Below are positions 12,731 to 16,783 of a DNA stretch of 16,783 nucleotides, piece after piece. Every line of letters begins with the position of its first letter. Position 1 is the first letter of the stretch. Made by a program: the position numbers and the translations under genes. The stretch is from contig NZ_JBMGQR010000084.1 of the NCBI RefSeq assembly GCF_049059935.1, positions 1 through 16,783 on the forward strand, in the 5' to 3' direction. The notes beneath the pieces were generated by a model. It did not search any database. It saw nothing but the letters and a program-made list of their open reading frames with translations, and was not told where the DNA came from. The DNA is from JAURVT01 sp049059935. Its GTDB lineage: Bacteria; Actinomycetota; Actinomycetes; Propionibacteriales; Nocardioidaceae.

Positions 12731-13202
12731 GGCCGCACGCGTCGTCGCGGCGTCGCCGGTCCGGCCGGGCGACCTGGTGCTCGACCTCGGGGCCGGGGAC
12801 GGCGCCCTGACCGCGCCGCTCGTCGCCGCGGGCGCGCGGGTGCTGGCCGTCGAGCTGCACCCTCGACGCGTCGCCGCGCTGCGCGAGAGGTTCGCGTCCG
12901 ACGACGTGCGCGTGCTCGCCGTCGACCTCGCCGACCTCCGCCTCCCGCGCCGTCCGTTCCGCGTCGTCGCCAACCCGCCGCACGCGCTGGCCACGTCGCT
13001 GGTGCGCGCGCTGCTCGGGTCGGACCTGCTGCGCAGCGCCGACCTCGTCCTGCCACGCCCCGTCGTCGCGCAGCTGGCGGCCCGTCCCCCGCGGGCGCGG
13101 CACGCCCGTCGCGTCCGGCTCGAGCCCGGCCTCGCCGTCCCGCGCCACGCGTTCACCCCGCCCCCGGCCCGTGACGCGCGGGTGCTCAGGATCGTCCGTT
13201 GA
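12666..13202 (+). CDS. rRNA adenine N-6-methyltransferase family protein (Erm/KsgA type), catalytic domain only
   Basis: 178 residues. The SAM-binding motif is LVLDLGAGDGALTAPLVAAG (about 37-56), followed by the acidic VLAVELHPRR. The catalytic motif IV reads VVANPPHALATSLVRALL, with His where Tyr or Phe is commonest. The ending AFTPPPARDARVLRIVR matches the end of the catalytic domain of Erm/KsgA enzymes, so the C-terminal RNA-binding domain is absent. Members dimethylate an adenine in 23S or 16S rRNA. Given this shortness, activity and target are uncertain, and a resistance role is only possible. GTG 12666 is the first start in frame after stops at 12645 and 12654. GGTGAT (12652-12657), complementary to the 16S 3' end, lies 8 bases upstream. 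Confidence 0.82.
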   Translation: MPVRQGRGQPRRWGWHPLRPDWAARVVAASPVRPGDLVLDLGAGDGALTAPLVAAGARVLAVELHPRRVAALRERFASDDVRVLAVDLADLRLPRRPFRVVANPPHALATSLVRALLGSDLLRSADLVLPRPVVAQLAARPPRARHARRVRLEPGLAVPRHAFTPPPARDARVLRIVR

Positions 13203-13261
13203 GACGACGACCGCCGCGTCCGGTGGTGCCACGGTGGACAGGAGGGACAGGGAGACCGGAC

Positions 13262-14356
13262 ATGACCACGTCACGACACCAGATCGAGCCCGCCGACGTG
13301 AGCGCGGACGTCTACGCCGAGCGGCTGCTCGCCTCCGCGCTCGGTGCCTACGAGGTGCTGGGCGCCTACGTCGGCGACCGTGCCGGGTGGTGGCGGGCGC
13401 TCGCGGACGGGCCCGCGACCGCGGCCGAGGTCGCACGACGCAGCGGGACCGACGAGCGGTACGTCCGCGAGTGGCTCGAGATGCAGGCCGCGTACGGCGT
13501 GCTGTCGACCGACGACCTCGCGCCCGTCGACGAGCGCGTCTACATGCTGCCGCCGGGCCCGCGGGAGGTGCTCACCGACGAGCGGAGCCTCGCCTTCCTC
13601 GGGGGCCTGCCGCGCCTGGTCGCCGCCGCGGCCAAGCAGCTCCCGGCCCTGCTCGAGGCGTACCGCACCGGCACCGGTGTCGGCTGGGCCGAGTTCGGCG
13701 ACGACGCCTACCAGGCGCAGGCGCAGCTGAACCGTCCCTGGTTCGAGCACCGGCTCGCCGACGCGCTCGGCTCCCTGCCCGAGGTAGACGCGGTACTCGC
13801 CCGCCCCGGCGCGGTGGTCGCCGACGTCGGCTGCGGTGCCGGCCACTCCACCGCCGCGCTCGCCCGCGCCTACCCGTCCGCACGGGTGGAGGGGTGGGAC
13901 GTCGACGCCGCCACCGTCGAGCTGGCGCGGCGGACCGTCGCGGAGGCGGGCCTGGAGGACCGCGTCGAGATTTGTCCCGCCTCGGCCGAGGACCTCGGTG
14001 CCGCCGACCGTCTCGACGCCGCGTTCGCCTTCGAGTGCGTGCACGACCTCCCGCGCCCGGTCGAGGTGCTGGCCGCGGTCCGTCGTGCCGTGCGCCCCGA
14101 CGGCGTGGTGGTGGTCATGGACGAGGCCGTCGCCGACCGGTTCACCGCGCCCGCCGACGAGGTCGACCGCCTGATGTACGGCTTCAGCCTGTTCACGTGC
14201 CTGCCCGACGGCCGGTCGTCGTCCCCGTCGGTCGCGACGGGCACGGTGATGCGTCCGGCCACGCTCGCCGCGTACGCCCGCGACGCCGGGTTCGACTCCT
14301 GCGACGTGCTGCCCGTGGCCGACTTCTCGCTGTTCCGCTTCTACCGGCTGGCCTGA
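13262..14356 (+). CDS. Class I SAM-dependent methyltransferase, Rv2258c-like, with N-terminal winged-helix domain
   Basis: 364 residues. The N-terminal half (about 15-105) is helical with a winged-helix look: GDRAGWWRALADGPATAAEVARRSG then DERYVREWLEMQAAYGVL. It is followed by LPALLEAYRTGTGVGWAEFG and QLNRPWFEHRLA. The Rossmann part begins VVADVGCGAGHSTAALARAY (about 185-204), then VEGWDVDAATVELARR, FAFECVHDLPRPVEVLAAVRRAV, VVVMDEAVADRFTAPADEVDRLMYGFSLFTCLPDG and the end LFRFYRLA. The order matches the mycobacterial Rv2258c type. The methyl acceptor is unknown, probably a small molecule. GGAG (13251-13254), 7 bases before the ATG, sets the start. It lies 59 bases after the preceding methyltransferase and may be co-transcribed with it. 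Confidence 0.88.
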   Translation: MTTSRHQIEPADVSADVYAERLLASALGAYEVLGAYVGDRAGWWRALADGPATAAEVARRSGTDERYVREWLEMQAAYGVLSTDDLAPVDERVYMLPPGPREVLTDERSLAFLGGLPRLVAAAAKQLPALLEAYRTGTGVGWAEFGDDAYQAQAQLNRPWFEHRLADALGSLPEVDAVLARPGAVVADVGCGAGHSTAALARAYPSARVEGWDVDAATVELARRTVAEAGLEDRVEICPASAEDLGAADRLDAAFAFECVHDLPRPVEVLAAVRRAVRPDGVVVVMDEAVADRFTAPADEVDRLMYGFSLFTCLPDGRSSSPSVATGTVMRPATLAAYARDAGFDSCDVLPVADFSLFRFYRLA

Positions 14357-14414
14357 GGGTCCGGCCAGGGTGCGACCAGGGACGCTCCGGAGCACCGGTG
14401 TCCCCGGCTGGCAC

Positions 14415-14420
14415 TAGCGT
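14415..14420 (+). promoter_or_regulatory. Candidate -10 of the ABC transporter operon
   Basis: TAGCGT fits TANNNT and lies 27 bases before the ATG. This gives a leader of about 20 bases that contains the GAGGGGGAG ribosome binding site. No -35 match is clear. Confidence 0.35.
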
Positions 14421-14447
14421 GACGATCACCGTCCGAGGGGGAGACCG

Positions 14448-15245
14448 ATGACGCACCTGGCCGCCGAGAGCCCGTCCACCCGCACCGTCGCGGCCCGCGC
14501 CGTCGACCTGCGCAAGTCCTACGGCAAGGGCGACGCCGCGGTCGACGCGCTCGCCGGCGTCAGCCTCGACCTCTACGCCCGGGAGTTCACCGCGGTGATG
14601 GGGCCGTCGGGCTCCGGCAAGTCCACCCTGATGCACTGCCTGGCGGCGCTCGACTCGCCCACGTCCGGGTCGGTCGTCATCGGCGACGTCGACCTCGCGA
14701 CGCTCAAGGACAAGGCCCTGACGCTGCTGCGCCGCGACCGCATCGGGTTCGTGTTCCAGTCGTTCAACCTGGTGCCCACGCTCACCGCGCAGGAGAACAT
14801 CCTGCTGCCGCTGTCCATCGCCGGCCGCCGGCCCGACGCCGGCTGGTTCGACACGGTCGTCGACACCGTCGGCCTGCGCGACCGGCTGACGCACCGTCCC
14901 AGCGAGATGTCAGGCGGCCAGCAGCAGCGCGTCGCGTGCGCCCGCGCGCTGGTCAGCCGTCCGTCGGTGGTGTTCGCCGACGAGCCCACGGGCAACCTCG
15001 ACTCCACCTCCGGCGCCGAGGTGCTGGGCTTCCTGCAGCGCAGCGTCCGCGACTTCGACCAGACCGTCGTCATGGTCACGCACGACCCCGTCGCCGCGTC
15101 CTACACCGACCGGGTGGTGTTCCTGGCCGACGGCGAGGTCGTCGACGAGCTGCGCGAGCCCACCGCCGAGACCGTGCTCGAGAAGATGGCCGCGATCCAG
15201 ATCCGCAGCGGCCACGCGGCCGGCGACGCGACCCGGGAGCCCTGA
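14448..15245 (+). CDS. ABC transporter ATP-binding protein (MacB/LolD type)
   Basis: 265 residues with a full set of ATPase motifs: Walker A GPSGSGKST (52-60), Q-loop VFQSFNL (Gln104), signature MSGGQQQRVACARAL (154-168), Walker B VVFADEPTGNLDS (174-186) and the switch His212 in MVTHDP. The FQSFNLVPTLTAQENI and ADEPTGNLDS wording is typical of ATPases paired with FtsX/MacB-type permeases, which drive lipoprotein or peptide release and drug efflux by mechanotransmission rather than solute channels. GAGGGGGAG lies 5 bases before the ATG. The stop overlaps the permease start by one base (TGATG at 15243-15247), so the two proteins form one transporter. Confidence 0.93.
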   Translation: MTHLAAESPSTRTVAARAVDLRKSYGKGDAAVDALAGVSLDLYAREFTAVMGPSGSGKSTLMHCLAALDSPTSGSVVIGDVDLATLKDKALTLLRRDRIGFVFQSFNLVPTLTAQENILLPLSIAGRRPDAGWFDTVVDTVGLRDRLTHRPSEMSGGQQQRVACARALVSRPSVVFADEPTGNLDSTSGAEVLGFLQRSVRDFDQTVVMVTHDPVAASYTDRVVFLADGEVVDELREPTAETVLEKMAAIQIRSGHAAGDATREP

Positions 15246-16783
15246 TGCGCCGCGTCACCTGGGCCAACCTGCTGGCGCGCAAGGTGCGGCTGCTCCTGTC
15301 GGCCACCGCGATCGTCCTCGGCGTCGCGTTCGTGGCCGGGTCGTTCGTCTTCACCGACACGATCAGCAAGAGCTTCGACTCGATCGTCGAGGGCACGATC
15401 CCCGACCTCACCGTGAGGCTCGACGGCGCGCAGGACGGCGGCAACCTCGTCGCCGACGACCGGACCATCCCCGCGTCCCTGGTGCAGCGGCTCGCGTCGC
15501 TGCCCGACGTCGCCCGCGCCGACGGCAACGTCGAGGGGCAGGGCCTGTTCGTGCTCGACCCCGACGGCAAGCTGATCGGCGGTCAGGGCGCCCCCACGCT
15601 GGCCTTCAACTACAACGACGCCCCGTCCACCACGGGCGAGCCGACCGTCACGATCGGACGCGGACGCGAGCCGGCCGGTGCCGACGAGGTGGTGCTCGAC
15701 GCCCGCACGGTCGAGAGCTCCGGGTTCCGGCTCGGCGACACCGTCGAGATGGTCACCGCGGGGAGCACGCCGCGCATCTCCGCGACGCTGGTCGGCGTCG
15801 CCGACTTCGCCGGAGGCGGCCTGGCCGGCGCGACGCTCGTCCTGTTCGACACCGCCACCGCGCAGCAGATCTTCCTCGGCGGCGCCGACGCCTACGACTC
15901 GATCGCCGTGACGGGTCGCGACGGCGTCACCCAGAAGCAGCTCGCCGCGGAGGTCCGTCCCGAGCTCGCCGACGACCTCCAAGCGGTGACGGGCGCCGAG
16001 CTCGCCGACGAGACGCAGTCGTTCATCGACACCGCGCTGGGGTTCCTCGGCACCTTCCTGCTGATCTTCGCCGGCATCGCGCTGGTGGTCGGCACCTTCC
16101 TGATCGTCAACACCTTCTCGATCCTGGTCGCCCAGCGCAGCCGCGAGCTCGCGCTGCTGAGGGCGATGGGGGCGTCGCGCCGCCAGGTGGTGGGCTCGGT
16201 GCTCGTCGAGGCCTTCGTCGTCGGACTCATCGGCTCGACGGTGGGCCTGCTGCTCGGCTTCGGGCTCGCGGCGCTGCTCCGCGTGATCTTCGGGCAGTTC
16301 GGGCTCGACCTGTCAGGCACCGCGCTGGTGTTCGAGCCGCGAACGGCCGTGGTGGCCTACGCCGTCGGCATCCTGGTGACGATGGTCGCCGCCGTCGTCC
16401 CCGCCCGGCGCGCCAGCCGCGTGCCGCCCGTCGCCGCGATGCGCGACGACGTCGCCATGCCCGAGTCGTCCATCCGTCTGCGGATGGTGTTCGCGGTGGT
16501 CCTCGCGCTCGCCGGCGCGGGCCTGATGGCGTTGGGCCTCGCGGGCTCGGGCAGCAGCGGCGCGACGCTCGTCGGCCTGGGCATCCTCGGCGTCCTGCTT
16601 GCCGCCGCGCTCGGCGCGCCGGTGATCGGTCGACCCGTCGTCTCGGCGCTCGGGGTGGTGTTCCGACGGTCCGCCGGCACCGTCGGCGTCCTGGCCACCC
16701 AGAACGCCCAGCGCAACCCGCGCCGCACCGCGGCCACGGCGTCGGCGCTGATGATCGGACTGGCGCTCGTCACGACGATGTCG
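15245..16783 (+). CDS. ABC transporter permease, MacB/FtsX type (C-terminus beyond the window)
   Basis: The frame is open from the ATG at 15245 to the last base (513 codons) and continues. It begins MRRVTWANLLARKVRLLLSA followed by a first membrane helix (about 17-38) and a large extracytoplasmic MacB-type periplasmic-core domain (about 40-258). An FtsX domain follows with helices at about 265-290, 315-340 and 368-385, including LVAQRSRELALLRAMGASRRQV, the coupling segment. RASRVPPVAAMRDD follows, then the next helices (about 415-460). The second repeat starts with LATQNAQRNPRRTAATASALM. Actinobacterial members are usually about 840-860 residues with two such halves, so about 60% is visible. 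Substrate is not predictable from sequence. Confidence 0.92.
   Translation, partial: MRRVTWANLLARKVRLLLSATAIVLGVAFVAGSFVFTDTISKSFDSIVEGTIPDLTVRLDGAQDGGNLVADDRTIPASLVQRLASLPDVARADGNVEGQGLFVLDPDGKLIGGQGAPTLAFNYNDAPSTTGEPTVTIGRGREPAGADEVVLDARTVESSGFRLGDTVEMVTAGSTPRISATLVGVADFAGGGLAGATLVLFDTATAQQIFLGGADAYDSIAVTGRDGVTQKQLAAEVRPELADDLQAVTGAELADETQSFIDTALGFLGTFLLIFAGIALVVGTFLIVNTFSILVAQRSRELALLRAMGASRRQVVGSVLVEAFVVGLIGSTVGLLLGFGLAALLRVIFGQFGLDLSGTALVFEPRTAVVAYAVGILVTMVAAVVPARRASRVPPVAAMRDDVAMPESSIRLRMVFAVVLALAGAGLMALGLAGSGSSGATLVGLGILGVLLAAALGAPVIGRPVVSALGVVFRRSAGTVGVLATQNAQRNPRRTAATASALMIGLALVTTMS

Noticed and set aside
14381..14408. GGGAC...GTCCC pairing with a GCTCCGGAGC palindrome after the Rv2258c-like gene
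   Set aside because: The pairing is only 5 bases with a long loop. It is too weak to call a terminator in sequence this GC-rich.

Overview
This window is very GC-rich. Its genes end codons almost always in G or C, GTG starts are common, and long spurious reading frames lie opposite real genes. The gene families present (SCO6745-like, Rv2258c-like methyltransferase, LpqC-like esterase, stand-alone MOSC, actinobacterial MacB-type permease) point to a high-GC actinomycete. A Nocardioidaceae-like or micrococcalean host is plausible, but I cannot fix the genus. No rRNA, tRNA, insertion sequence, integrase, prophage gene or CRISPR array was seen. The region reads as ordinary chromosome with several compact operons.

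Layout: (1) 1-2030, a cytosine-salvage locus: the start of a PucR-type regulator (minus strand) diverges from a yeast-type cytosine deaminase overlapped by a CodB-like permease. (2) 2038-4200, a minus-strand RNA-repair locus. A structured leader with a short upstream ORF and three hairpins precedes rtcB, and an HNH endonuclease gene follows. Long inverted repeats bound the locus on both sides. (3) 4206-6762, minus strand: a secreted LpqC-like esterase with a one-base frameshift in its signal-peptide region, a SCO6745-family protein and a PEBP/YbhB-like protein. (4) 6916-10291, plus strand: an overlapping operon of circularly permuted ATP-grasp, alpha-E (DUF403) and transglutaminase-like proteins. 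(5) 10299-10371, a twin-hairpin terminator shared with a convergent minus-strand pair, a MOSC protein and a bile acid:sodium symporter-family transporter. (6) 12013-16783, plus strand: a lipoprotein, a short Erm/KsgA-type methyltransferase, an Rv2258c-like methyltransferase, and an ABC ATPase with its MacB/FtsX-type permease running off the window.

Functionally, the first operon imports cytosine and deaminates it to uracil and ammonia. The rtcB locus encodes an RNA 3'-phosphate/5'-OH ligase with an intact active site, apparently behind a translated leader. The ATP-grasp/alpha-E/transglutaminase trio is a known but biochemically unresolved peptide-ligation/cleavage cassette. The last operon is probably an efflux or lipoprotein-handling ABC system.

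The most interesting item is the rtcB leader: a 23-codon ORF whose codons form the arms of a nested hairpin, followed by two more hairpins, the last touching the rtcB ribosome binding site. A second recurring pattern is a -10-like hexamer placed 4-7 bases before a start codon at several genes, which suggests leaderless transcripts.
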